NCBI RefSeq assembly: GCF_014651015.1
Contig: NZ_BMWB01000022.1
Coordinates: 62,001 to 126,000 of the forward strand
Reading direction: 5' to 3'
DNA length: 64,000 nucleotides
Source of the DNA: Streptomyces xantholiticus
Lineage (GTDB): Bacteria > Actinomycetota > Actinomycetes > Streptomycetales > Streptomycetaceae
The translations under genes and the position numbers were made by a program. Shown one piece after another: positions 34,837-43,465 of this stretch; the stretch's first letter is position 1, and each line of letters starts with the position of its first letter. Below the pieces are notes generated by a model. That model saw only the letters and a program-made list of their open reading frames with translations. It was not told the DNA's origin and made no database searches.

Positions 34837-36873
34837 ATGAGCGCACTCATCGACAAACGAGACATGACCTACGACCGCCTGGGCGAGATGGAGGGAGCCG
34901 ACGCCTTCCTGGAGTCGACGGGCCCGGACGCCGACACCCGCACAGCCCAGCGCGGCAAGCTGAACCGCTTCACCGGGCACCTGGGCGAGCTGCGAACGGC
35001 CGACGCTCCCGGATTCGCCGCAGAGGACGAGACCCGTGCGGTCTCGGACGCCGACTACATCGACCGTGCCAAGGCCTACATCACCTCCGCGTCGGAGGCG
35101 ATCGGGTTCGCACCCGAGGACGCGGTGGAATTCGAGGCCGATCCGGCGGTGACGACCACGAGCGAGGGCATGCGGGTGGTGAGCCTGCGGCAGACGCTCA
35201 ACGGCATCGAGGTGTGGGCGATGTCGCCGAAGGTGTGGCTTCACGAGGGCGGCCGGGTCGACCGGATCGTCGGCCAGACGGCGAGCGTGCCGGCCCGTCT
35301 CCCGGCGAAGGCGGCGGTTCCGGCCGAGGTGGCTCTGCAGGTGGCGGCCGCGAAGGCCGCCGAGCCGCGCACGCTCCAGAGCCCCTTCGGCACGGACGAA
35401 CTCCCCCGCCTGGACCTCTCGGAGGGCTTCGAGCGCCTGTCGCACCAGCCGCGCAACGACCAGCCCATGACGTTCAGCAAGGGACCGTTCGAGGAGCCCG
35501 TCCCGGCCCGGCTGGTGTACCTCAACATGGGCGACCACGTCCGGCTGACGTGGCTGTTCGTTTTCTCCAGGGAGAACCTGGCCGCTCAGTACCAGGCACT
35601 CGTCGAGGCAGACGACCGGACCGCGGACATCAGCGCGCCTGAGATCCTCTATTTCCACGACACCACCAACCACGCGGTCGCCGGACACGTCTTCCGGCAG
35701 AACCCGGGCGAGAGCACCTTCGACCAGGTGCCCTTCCCGCTGCCTGCCAGCGACTATCCGACTCTCCTGCCGACGGGCTTCCCTCCCGACTTCATGGCCT
35801 GGAACCAGCCGCAGAACGGGAATCTCACGACCGAGGGCAACAATGTGCGCGCCCTCAACGGGGCGAGCCGGCAACCCGTCCGGATCGCACTCGACGGTGC
35901 CGGCAACGGAGTGTTCGAGGCCCGGGAGGACACGCCCGAGCAGTTCGTCACCAACATCTTCTACTTCTGCAACTACATGCACGACTTCTTCATGACGCTC
36001 GGCTTCACGGAGGAGCACGGCAACTTCCAGACCACGAACCCGACCGGGCTGGGGAAGGGCGCCGACCCCGTCCTCGCCTTCGCGCACCCGGGGCCGGTGT
36101 TCGGGACGGCCAACATGGCGACACGGGCGGACGGGCTGGCCGCGGTGATGAACATGGGCCTGGTCAGGGGCGGCGGCAGCGAACGCCACACGGCCAACGA
36201 CGCGGACGTCGTGTTCCACGAGTTCGTCCACGGCGTGACGAACCGCCTCGTGGGCGGCCTGTTCGACGCGAACGGACTGGAGGAGGAGCAGTCGGAGGCG
36301 ATGGGCGAGGGCTGGGGAGACTACTTCGCGCTCACCACCCGGAACTTCTCCCGCTCCGACGAGCGGGTGGTCACCGGCAGCTGGGTGGTCAGGCGGCCGG
36401 AAGGCATCCGGCAGAGGCCGTACGACTCTCGGTACCCCGGCAGTTTCGGGGACATCGGCAAGGGCCCGGGAGAGATCTCCGGCGTCGGCAACGAGGACCT
36501 GACGTACAGAGAAGTCCACGATGTCGGCGAGATCTGGTGCGCGGCGCTCATGGAGGTGACCCGCAAGGTCTCCGCCGCGCTCGGCGACAAGAAGCGGGGC
36601 TACCGCGTGACCTGGCAGGCCGTCGTCGACGGTCTCAAGCTCACACCGAAGGACCCGTCGTTCCTCATGGCCCGCGACGCCGTCCTGAGCGCCTTCAAGG
36701 CGATGAAGAACGAGGGCGGCCCGCTGACCGCGGAGGAGTACGAACGGGTCCGCAGCGCGGCCTGGGGCGCCTTCGCGCGGTTCGGGATGGGCTTCGACGC
36801 CTTCTGCCCGAACGCCTCCTTCTTCGGCTGCCGGGGCGGCGCGCAGATGCCGCCGCCCGGGCGGGACGACTGA
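34837..36873 (+). CDS. M36 (fungalysin) family metallopeptidase
   Basis: A 678-residue zinc endopeptidase. The N-terminal 300 residues are a propeptide-like FTP/PepSY-type region (RVVSLRQTLNGIEVWAMSPK). The catalytic domain has FHEFVHGVTNRLVGG (H461, E462, H465) and third ligand E491 in MGEGWGDYFAL, typical for M36. M36 enzymes are normally secreted, but this sequence begins MSALIDKRDMTYDRL with no hydrophobic signal. The ATG at 34837 follows CAGGGGA; the frame is open further upstream only because it runs through the previous gene. Second gene of the cassette. Confidence 0.88.
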   Translation: MSALIDKRDMTYDRLGEMEGADAFLESTGPDADTRTAQRGKLNRFTGHLGELRTADAPGFAAEDETRAVSDADYIDRAKAYITSASEAIGFAPEDAVEFEADPAVTTTSEGMRVVSLRQTLNGIEVWAMSPKVWLHEGGRVDRIVGQTASVPARLPAKAAVPAEVALQVAAAKAAEPRTLQSPFGTDELPRLDLSEGFERLSHQPRNDQPMTFSKGPFEEPVPARLVYLNMGDHVRLTWLFVFSRENLAAQYQALVEADDRTADISAPEILYFHDTTNHAVAGHVFRQNPGESTFDQVPFPLPASDYPTLLPTGFPPDFMAWNQPQNGNLTTEGNNVRALNGASRQPVRIALDGAGNGVFEAREDTPEQFVTNIFYFCNYMHDFFMTLGFTEEHGNFQTTNPTGLGKGADPVLAFAHPGPVFGTANMATRADGLAAVMNMGLVRGGGSERHTANDADVVFHEFVHGVTNRLVGGLFDANGLEEEQSEAMGEGWGDYFALTTRNFSRSDERVVTGSWVVRRPEGIRQRPYDSRYPGSFGDIGKGPGEISGVGNEDLTYREVHDVGEIWCAALMEVTRKVSAALGDKKRGYRVTWQAVVDGLKLTPKDPSFLMARDAVLSAFKAMKNEGGPLTAEEYERVRSAAWGAFARFGMGFDAFCPNASFFGCRGGAQMPPPGRDD

Positions 36874-36906
36874 GGCACCCCGGGGAGCGGGCGAGGAGGC
36901 GAAGCC

Positions 36907-39144
36907 ATGATTACATCGGAACGCGTGTCCGAGGCGGAAGCGGACTACCTGTCACAACTCGACGCGGCAGCGCGGCGCTATGCGGACCGTACCGCGGAAC
37001 GCGAGCGCACACGGTCCGTGCTCGACGATCGCGGCGTCCTGTACGCCGACGAGCCGGAACGGGTCGACAAACGACTCGCCCGGCTGGGTGCCGACTGGTC
37101 CCTGGCCCGGGCGATCGAGAAATCCCCCACGGAACCGGCCACCACTGCGGGCAGCACCCTGCCCCTGCCCCCGGACAGCTTCAGCGCCGATGTCCTCGGG
37201 CTGGAACGGCTCATCGGGCGCAACAACCTCACACCGGTCGCCTTCCTGGAGGACGGCACACGGGCCGCCCGCCCGGTGGGCCGGATCACCACCGCCGGAC
37301 CGGGGGGCGGCCACGGCACGGGATTCATGGTGTCCCCGTCCCTGCTGCTCACCAACAACCATGTGCTGCGCAGCAGGGAGACGGCGGGCAGAAGCGTCGT
37401 CGCGTTCGACTTCCAGGCGGGACCCGACGGCGAAGCACTCACACCGGTCGTGTTCCCGCTGGAGCCTCAGCGGTTCTTCGTGACCGAGCGGGCCCTGGAC
37501 TTCAGCCTCGTCGCGGTGGCCCAACGCAACGCGCGGGGCGATCCGCTCTCCGCGTTCGGATGGCTGCCCCTCAGCGGAGCACAGGGAAAGGTCATTCTCG
37601 GCGAGTTCGTCAACGTCATCCAGCACCCCCGGGGTGAGCCGAAACAACTCGCGCTCCGCGAGAACCAGGTCGTCGACCTGCTGGACCGGTTTCTGCACTA
37701 CGCGTCCGACACCGATCAGGGGTCGTCGGGCTCTCCGGTGTTCAACGACCAGTGGGAGGTCGTCGCGCTGCACCATTCGGCAGTCCCCGTGACGGACGCG
37801 GCGAACCGGCCCCTGAGCGTCGACGGAAGCGTGTGGACACCGGCGACGGGAGAGCACCGAATCGCCTGGAAGGCCAATGAGGGCGTGCGGATCAGCCGCG
37901 TACTGCAGGCGCTGCGCGAGACGACACTGACCGGAGCGGAAGCACAGTTGCGGGACGAGGTGTTCACCGCCGCGGCCGCACCGCCGCCGATGGCCGCCTC
38001 GCGCCGAACGGCGGGCCCGTACTCGCTCGACGGCGCGGCGGCGGGCGAGTCCGCCCCGGCCGCCGCCGATGGGGCGGCCGTACCTGTCGGAGGCCTCGCC
38101 GGGGACGGAACGCTTCTCTTCGAGGACGCCGCTCGTTTCACGATCCCCCTGCGGTTCAGGGTCTCTCTGGGCCCGGCGGACGGTGTGGGACGAGGACGCG
38201 AGCCGGCCCCCCGGGCCGACGTTGCGCCCGCCGTCACCCCGCCCGTGACAGGCGCGGACCAACCGTCGGGTGCCGGCCTGGCAGTCGAGAAGGACGTCGA
38301 CGCGGCCCTGGTCAACTTCCGGCTCGGACAGGAGCGTGTGTACTTCGACCGTGCCGCCGACAAGGCCGCACGCGACGCCTACTACGCGGAGGTCCGGACC
38401 GGTGACGGCAAGGCGCTGCGCACGGCGCTGACCCGGCTGCTGGAGGACACACACGCGCCGAGGCCGAAGTACAAGCCGATCCGTCTCGTGTACCCATGGG
38501 TCGACCTGCACAAGGACGGCCGGCTGCGCAGCATCTACTCCGGCAGGACCTTCACGGCCGAGGAGTTCATCCGCGCCGACGCCGCCGTCGAGATCGCCCG
38601 CATCGCTCGCCTGGAGGAACTCCTGCTGCGTGAGAGCACCGCGGGGCCGGCCGAACTGGCGGCGGAGTTCGACGCGCTGGAGGCGTTGATGCCCTTCAAC
38701 TGCGAGCACGTCGTCCCGCAGTCGTGGTTCACCAAGGAGGAACCCATGCGGGGAGACCTCCACCACCTCTTCGCCTGTGAGGTGGGATGCAACAGCTTCC
38801 GCGGCAACTTCCCCTACGTCGACTTCCCGGGCTTCGAGGAGGCGGTCCGGCACGAGTGCGGAATGCGCGAGGCGGTGGGATTCGAGCCCGAGGAAGGCAA
38901 GGGCGCCGTCGCGAGGGCCACCCTGTACTTCCTGCTGCGGTACCCCGGGCTCATCGGTGATGCCGCGCGGGAATTCCCCGAGGAGCGGCTGCCGCTGCTG
39001 CTCTCCTGGCACGACAACGAGCCGGTGAGCGAGTACGAGTTGCATCGCAATGCCGCGATCGCCGAGATCCAGGGCAATCGCAACCCGCTGATAGACCACC
39101 CGGAGTGGGCCCACGAGCTCGACTTCTCCGGCGTGTGGCCCTGA
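36907..39144 (+). CDS. Trypsin-like protease fused to endonuclease I
   Basis: A 745-residue fusion. Residues 1-110 are charged and helical, ending GLERLIGRNNL. Residues about 110-340 are a V8/trypsin-like protease with H152 (TNNHVL), D198 (ALDFSLVA) and S274 (QGSSGSPV). An Ala/Pro-rich linker follows (about 350-460). Residues 460-745 are an endonuclease I (EndA/Vvn-like beta-beta-alpha metal finger) domain with FNCEHVVPQSWF (E600, H601), RGDLHHLF (617-621) and a C-terminal ELHRNAAIAEIQGNRNPLID. All catalytic residues appear intact, so both domains may be active. No signal peptide. GAGGAGG precedes the ATG. Third gene of the cassette. Confidence 0.87.
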   Translation: MITSERVSEAEADYLSQLDAAARRYADRTAERERTRSVLDDRGVLYADEPERVDKRLARLGADWSLARAIEKSPTEPATTAGSTLPLPPDSFSADVLGLERLIGRNNLTPVAFLEDGTRAARPVGRITTAGPGGGHGTGFMVSPSLLLTNNHVLRSRETAGRSVVAFDFQAGPDGEALTPVVFPLEPQRFFVTERALDFSLVAVAQRNARGDPLSAFGWLPLSGAQGKVILGEFVNVIQHPRGEPKQLALRENQVVDLLDRFLHYASDTDQGSSGSPVFNDQWEVVALHHSAVPVTDAANRPLSVDGSVWTPATGEHRIAWKANEGVRISRVLQALRETTLTGAEAQLRDEVFTAAAAPPPMAASRRTAGPYSLDGAAAGESAPAAADGAAVPVGGLAGDGTLLFEDAARFTIPLRFRVSLGPADGVGRGREPAPRADVAPAVTPPVTGADQPSGAGLAVEKDVDAALVNFRLGQERVYFDRAADKAARDAYYAEVRTGDGKALRTALTRLLEDTHAPRPKYKPIRLVYPWVDLHKDGRLRSIYSGRTFTAEEFIRADAAVEIARIARLEELLLRESTAGPAELAAEFDALEALMPFNCEHVVPQSWFTKEEPMRGDLHHLFACEVGCNSFRGNFPYVDFPGFEEAVRHECGMREAVGFEPEEGKGAVARATLYFLLRYPGLIGDAAREFPEERLPLLLSWHDNEPVSEYELHRNAAIAEIQGNRNPLIDHPEWAHELDFSGVWP

Positions 39145-39665
39145 ACCCGCCTGAACGCAGAGCCGCCTGGGGCGAGGTGCCCCGCATGGCAGGCGTCGTC
39201 GAGCGGACCGCGCTTCGGCATGCCCGCGACGGGTCCGGTCCGGCCCGACGCAATGCACACCGGGCCGGACCGGACGATGGCCTGGCCTGGGCTGGGCTGG
39301 GCTGGGCTGGTCGAGCGTGCCCGTGTGCGCAGACGGGCATCACGCCCCCGGGCACGCCTGCAGGTTCGACCAGTACCGGCCCACACCTGCTGGTTCACTG
39401 CCGCAGTAAATCCGGTAGTTCCTGCGGGAACTGAAGGGCCGCCTCGACCTCGGCTGACAGGGAGGAAAGAGCCCGGTCGATGTCGTGGGCGTCCTGCGCC
39501 GGGATCTTCGCGCTGTCCGAGCCATCCGGCACAACGACCACATCGGGCAGACGGTCGAGCGGACACTGGGCACCTACGAGGACTTGCCGTGACGACAGCC
39601 TTTGGCCTCCTGCATCTGGCTAGAGTGCTCCCCGGCGCAACACGATTCACACACAAAGTTGAGAG
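39145..39665. other. 521-bp gap: GGGCT repeat and gene scrap
   Basis: At 39289-39310 the pentamer GGGCT is repeated about four times. On the plus strand 39485-39592 reads VGVLRRDLRAVRAIRHNDHI followed by GQTVERTLGTYEDLP and a stop; it looks like a genuine C-terminus cut from an unknown gene, with an in-frame stop at 39455. No intact gene is present. Confidence 0.4.
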
Positions 39666-39980
39666 ATGACACAGATACCCGAACCGCCTCAAGTGCCCGC
39701 GTACGCACATCCCGTGCCCACGGCGCCCAAGTCTGTCACCATCACGTTCCCCGTCGTCCGGGGGAAACTCGCGGCCTTCCTGTACCTGACGACTCTGGTC
39801 CTGATGGGCCTGATCGCGTGGGCTCAGGTGGACCAGGCCCTCACCGCACGGGACGGGCATGAGCTGTACCGGTCCCAGTGGTGTTCCGGCACCACGTACG
39901 GCGCCGAGGACTACACGGCAGCCGAGCGTGAAGCTTATGAGGAGGTGTGCGGCCACCCGCCCCGTTCGAGCGAGGATTAG
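39666..39980 (+). CDS. Small single-span membrane protein
   Basis: A 104-residue protein: proline-rich cytoplasmic start, one membrane span at about 35-55 (LAAFLYLTTLVLMGLIAWA), then an acidic external tail with two cysteines (WCSGTTYG and EEVCGHPP) that could form a disulfide. The ATG follows GTTGAGAG. No family recognised. Confidence 0.6.
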   Translation: MTQIPEPPQVPAYAHPVPTAPKSVTITFPVVRGKLAAFLYLTTLVLMGLIAWAQVDQALTARDGHELYRSQWCSGTTYGAEDYTAAEREAYEEVCGHPPRSSED

Positions 39981-40013
39981 CGCGGCGACGCGTTGATCCC
40001 GAGAGGGTTTCTG

Positions 40014-40044
40014 GACTGCCCCGGCCGGCAACGTCGGGGCAGTC
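40014..40044 (+). terminator. Hairpin terminator
   Basis: GACTGCCCCG (40014-40023) is perfectly complementary to CGGGGCAGTC (40035-40044) with an 11-nt loop, 33 nt after the small membrane-protein gene. No U-tract. Confidence 0.65.
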
Positions 40045-40330
40045 GCCGGTCAGGGACAACGGGATGCGCGGTGACTGAGAGAAATCGGGGGCGCATCGTG
40101 TGCGTCCCTTCACCGCTCCGGGCTGTGTGCGAGTACCGAGAGGGCAGCGACGGACCCGGCATGTTCCCTCTCCGTCGGCCTTGGCTGCGAAGCGCCCGAG
40201 AACGGCGGCCGTACTGCCGGCCGCTGCCCATGTCCCCACGGGGGCAGTCCGGCGGGTGCCGCTGGTCGAGACGGTCCGCAAGACGGGCCACCCAGCGGAC
40301 TGCTCAGGGCACTGTCCTGCTCGGGAGGGC

Positions 40331-40420
40331 CGGTGCCGACGCCGCAACGTACGCGCCGGCCGGTGTCGACGCCGCAACGTACGCGCCGGCCGGTGTCGAC
40401 GCCGCAACGTATGCGCCGTT
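40331..40420 (+). repeat. Three tandem 30-bp repeats
   Basis: A 30-bp unit beginning CGGTGTCGACGCCGC occurs three times head to tail with only three to four substitutions. In one plus-strand frame it encodes the decapeptide AGVDAATYAP three times and continues into FVQQIAAGVAEWLPGYAEQI and VSALETDARAMSGSVRAAVD, which has Streptomyces-like codon bias. No start with a ribosome site is visible and the frame runs into the VWA gene antisense. It may be the tail of a lost gene. The rest of 40045-40658 is featureless. Confidence 0.6.
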
Positions 40421-40658
40421 TGTGCAGCAGATCGCTGCCGGTGTGGCCGAATGGCTGCCTGGGTATGCCGAGCAGATCGGCAGCGGCTCCTTCCCGGCCG
40501 AGGTGTCGGCCCTGGAGACCGACGCGCGTGCCATGAGTGGATCAGTCCGTGCAGCTGTCGACCGCGAACTGGAGGGACTTGCCTGCGGTGTGGCGTCCGG
40601 CCGGGTAGATGGTCGCGGGTCGCTCGTAGTGGATGGCGACGCCGTGCATTGCGCCTTC

Positions 40659-42050
40659 TCAGTTGATGGTGACGACACGTGCCCAGGATGGTGGGGCGTC
40701 CGGGACGTAGTCGGGGTTCCTCTCGTCCACGGCGTGGGCGGGACGGGGGAAGAGGCCGACGACGGTGCGGCAGGGCGGCTGCGCGGAGGGCCATGGTGTC
40801 TGACCGTCCGTCAGGGCGACGATCACGTGCGGGCGTGGCCGGGAGCGGAGCGCCCGGGCGAAACCGGAGCGCAGATCCGTTCCCCCACCGCCGACCAGTT
40901 CGATGTTCTCGGCGCGGCAGAGAGGGACGGCGACCCCGGCCGCCGCGTCGCAGGAGATCACCGAGACCAGGTCGCGCCGTCCGCCCACCGCCCGCGAGAT
41001 CGCCGCCACCTCCAGCAGCGCGCTGCCCAGCTCGGCGTCGCTGACCGAAGCGGAGGTGTCGATCACGACGCAGACCCGGGGCGGCGTACGGCGCAGGCTG
41101 GGCAGCAGCACCCCCGGGACACCGGCCGAGCGCCGGGACGGACGCCGGTAGCTGTGGTCCTCGCCCACCCCCGGCGCACTCGCCGCCGAGCGGACCGCCG
41201 CCCCCAGCAGTTGCCGCCACGGCTGCGGTGGATGGAACGCCTCGTCCGCCCATCGGCGCCACCCCTCCGGCGCGTCGCCCGGCCGGCCCTTGATTGCCTC
41301 TGCGACCCGGAAGCGGACCGCGTCCCGCTGCTGCCGGCTCAGCCCGTGTGCCCCCTCGGGCCCCAGCTCCCACGGCCGGTGCTGCCCGTCGGCACCACTG
41401 CCGCAGTCCAGCCAGGCCAGGTCCGCGGCGAGCCCGGACATCGACGCCGTCCGCAGGTACTCCTCCATCAGCAGCCCGTCGGGCAGCCGCAACAGCGACG
41501 GCAGCACCGCCCCGGCAGGCAGGGGCAGACCGTCACCGTAGATGTCGTCGTTGATCTCGAAGTCGGCGGCGATGTTCCGCCGCAGCCTCCCCCAGCCTTC
41601 GGCCGGGGGGACCCCCCTCGCGCTTCGCTCGCCCGGCCCGTGCTCCTCGTGCTCCCGCGCATACCGCTCGCCCCGCCCATGGTGGTCCCGGAGCAGATGG
41701 GAGACCTCGTGCACCCAGACGCCCGCCAGCTCCTCCACCGGGGTGCGCGCCACGAAGCCGGGGGAGACGTAGCAGCGCCAGTGCGCGTCCACCGCCATTG
41801 TGGGCACCGACCGGTCCTCCACCACGTGCAGCGCGAAGAGCGCGCCGGCCAGGTAGGGACGGACCTTCACCGCGTGCAGCCGGGCGGCCAGCAACTTCTC
41901 CGTGTCCAGCGGGATTCGGGGCCGGCCCGCCCGCCCGCCGGAGGCGGCCGGCGGGCTGGGCACGGTGACCCGCACCGGGCGAGGCGGTGCGGTCCGGGAC
42001 ATCGGGTACGGCAGCGGGTGCGGCCCCGGGCGCTTCGCGGCCCCCGTCAT
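40659..42050 (-). CDS. VWA-like / DUF2201 metallopeptidase-type protein
   Basis: A 463-residue protein with two regions. The N-terminal DUF2201_N domain carries a zinc-peptidase-like WVHEVSHLLRDHHGR motif (H114-H118). The C-terminal VWA-like domain has the metal-ion site DTSAS (331-335) within VCVVIDTSASVSDAELG and GGGGTDLRSGF. Such proteins pair with MoxR ATPases in chaperone-like or conflict-related modules. Its ATG overlaps the stop of the MoxR gene by 4 nt (ATGA), so they are coupled. It is the last gene of a three-gene minus-strand operon. Confidence 0.85.
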   Translation of the reverse strand: MTGAAKRPGPHPLPYPMSRTAPPRPVRVTVPSPPAASGGRAGRPRIPLDTEKLLAARLHAVKVRPYLAGALFALHVVEDRSVPTMAVDAHWRCYVSPGFVARTPVEELAGVWVHEVSHLLRDHHGRGERYAREHEEHGPGERSARGVPPAEGWGRLRRNIAADFEINDDIYGDGLPLPAGAVLPSLLRLPDGLLMEEYLRTASMSGLAADLAWLDCGSGADGQHRPWELGPEGAHGLSRQQRDAVRFRVAEAIKGRPGDAPEGWRRWADEAFHPPQPWRQLLGAAVRSAASAPGVGEDHSYRRPSRRSAGVPGVLLPSLRRTPPRVCVVIDTSASVSDAELGSALLEVAAISRAVGGRRDLVSVISCDAAAGVAVPLCRAENIELVGGGGTDLRSGFARALRSRPRPHVIVALTDGQTPWPSAQPPCRTVVGLFPRPAHAVDERNPDYVPDAPPSWARVVTIN

Positions 42051-43363
42051 CGGCACGCCCCCGGCGCACGCCCGGCGTCGGCCGCCGCCGCGGCCCGCCC
42101 CACCGACCGGTCCGCCCGCCGCGCGAGACCGACCACTTGGGTCAGCCGCTCCACCCCCTGCGGCACCTCCCAGTCGTCGCGCCGCAGCGCGGCCAGCGCC
42201 GTCGCCGGGGCGACCAGCAGGTCCGGGGGTCCGGTCTCCAGCGCCCTGACCAGTACCGCCCAGCCCGCCTCCCACCGCTCCCGCTCCGGCCGCGCCCCGA
42301 CGGCGGCCACCACCGCCTCCAGCGCCGCCTGACGCAGGTCGCCCCGCACCGGCAGTTCGGCGGCGGCCGGATCGGCCAGCAGCGACTCCGGGTCCGGCAG
42401 GTCCATCCGGTCCAGATGGGCGAGGAGTTCGAGGCCCGGCCCGTCCCCCACCGCGCCCCGCACCAGCAGCGCCAGCACCTCCCGGGAGACGGAGGCCGCC
42501 GTGCCGAAGGCCAGCAGGGTCAAAGCAGCCTCCCAGCTCCGGGGGGAGGGCCAGGCTCCGCCGCGCCGGGCCTCGGTGCTCGGCAGCCGGTGGATCAGCG
42601 TCGGCCGGACTTCCAGGAAGCCGCAGACCGCGCGCCGGGCGAAAACCACCGCCTCCGGCAGTCGCTCCGGCACCAGTCGGGGCAGCTCCGCCCGGGGCCA
42701 GACCCCGCCCAGACCGCGCACTACCACCTCTTGGTCGTGCACCCAGTACAGATGCACGAACCGGTTGGCCAGCGGCGGGCTCAGCTCCCACCCGTCCGCC
42801 GCCGACGCGCGCGGATTGGCGGCGGCCACGATCCTTACCCCCGCAGGCAGTTGCAGCGCACCGACCCTCCGCTCCAGGACGACCCGGAGCAGTGCGGCCT
42901 GCACGGCCGGGGTGGCGGTGGAGAGCTCGTCCAGGAAGAGCAGCCCCCGCCCGGCCCGCACGAGCTCCACGGCCCACAGCGGCGGCGCCATCGGCACCCC
43001 CTGTACTGCCGGGTCGTCGCCCACGATGGGCAGCCCGGAGAAGTCGGACGGCTCGTGGACGCTGGCGATGACGGTCGTCAGCGGCAGGTCGAGGGAGGCG
43101 GCGAGCTGCGTCAGGGCCGCGGTCTTGCCGATGCCCGGCTCGCCCCAGAGCAGCACGGGCAGGTCGGCCGCGACGGCCAGCGTGAGCGCTTCGAGCTGCT
43201 CGTCGGGGCGCGGCTCGGTGGTGGTCGTCCGCAGGAGGGTGAGGAGGTCGTCGGCGAGGGCGAGGTCGGTGCCGGTTCCGGAAGCCCCGGCGGGGGTGGG
43301 TGCGTGGGTGCCGGCGGCCGGGACCGGGGCGGGCAGGAGGGTGCTGGTCGTCATGGGCATCAC
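42047..43363 (-). CDS. MoxR-type AAA+ ATPase
   Basis: A protein of about 435 residues. Walker A is GEPGIGKTAAL (about residues 73-83), Walker B is GLLFLDELST, and sensor-1 is VAAANPRASAADGW. The LPLTTVIASVHEPSDFSGLP segment is typical of MoxR proteins. The exact start is uncertain among GTG 43363, ATG 43360 and ATG 43354, none with a strong ribosome site. MoxR ATPases remodel or activate partner proteins together with VWA-domain partners; the direct partner is the next gene. Confidence 0.88.
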   Translation of the reverse strand: MMPMTTSTLLPAPVPAAGTHAPTPAGASGTGTDLALADDLLTLLRTTTTEPRPDEQLEALTLAVAADLPVLLWGEPGIGKTAALTQLAASLDLPLTTVIASVHEPSDFSGLPIVGDDPAVQGVPMAPPLWAVELVRAGRGLLFLDELSTATPAVQAALLRVVLERRVGALQLPAGVRIVAAANPRASAADGWELSPPLANRFVHLYWVHDQEVVVRGLGGVWPRAELPRLVPERLPEAVVFARRAVCGFLEVRPTLIHRLPSTEARRGGAWPSPRSWEAALTLLAFGTAASVSREVLALLVRGAVGDGPGLELLAHLDRMDLPDPESLLADPAAAELPVRGDLRQAALEAVVAAVGARPERERWEAGWAVLVRALETGPPDLLVAPATALAALRRDDWEVPQGVERLTQVVGLARRADRSVGRAAAAADAGRAPGACR

Positions 43364-43465
43364 CTGGGGTGGGATAAGGGGACGGGACGGCCCGCCCCGG
43401 ATGTCGTGGGGGAGTGCGGCGCGGAAGGCGCAGTGCGGGAAAGGGACTTCGACGGGGGCAGTCGG

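Noticed and set aside
36952..39258. A 768-codon minus-strand frame opposite the trypsin-nuclease fusion
   Set aside because: Shadow frame; the plus strand has a ribosome site and two intact catalytic domains.
40331..40420. CRISPR array
   Set aside because: The three units are directly adjacent with no spacers, are in codon phase and there are no cas genes.
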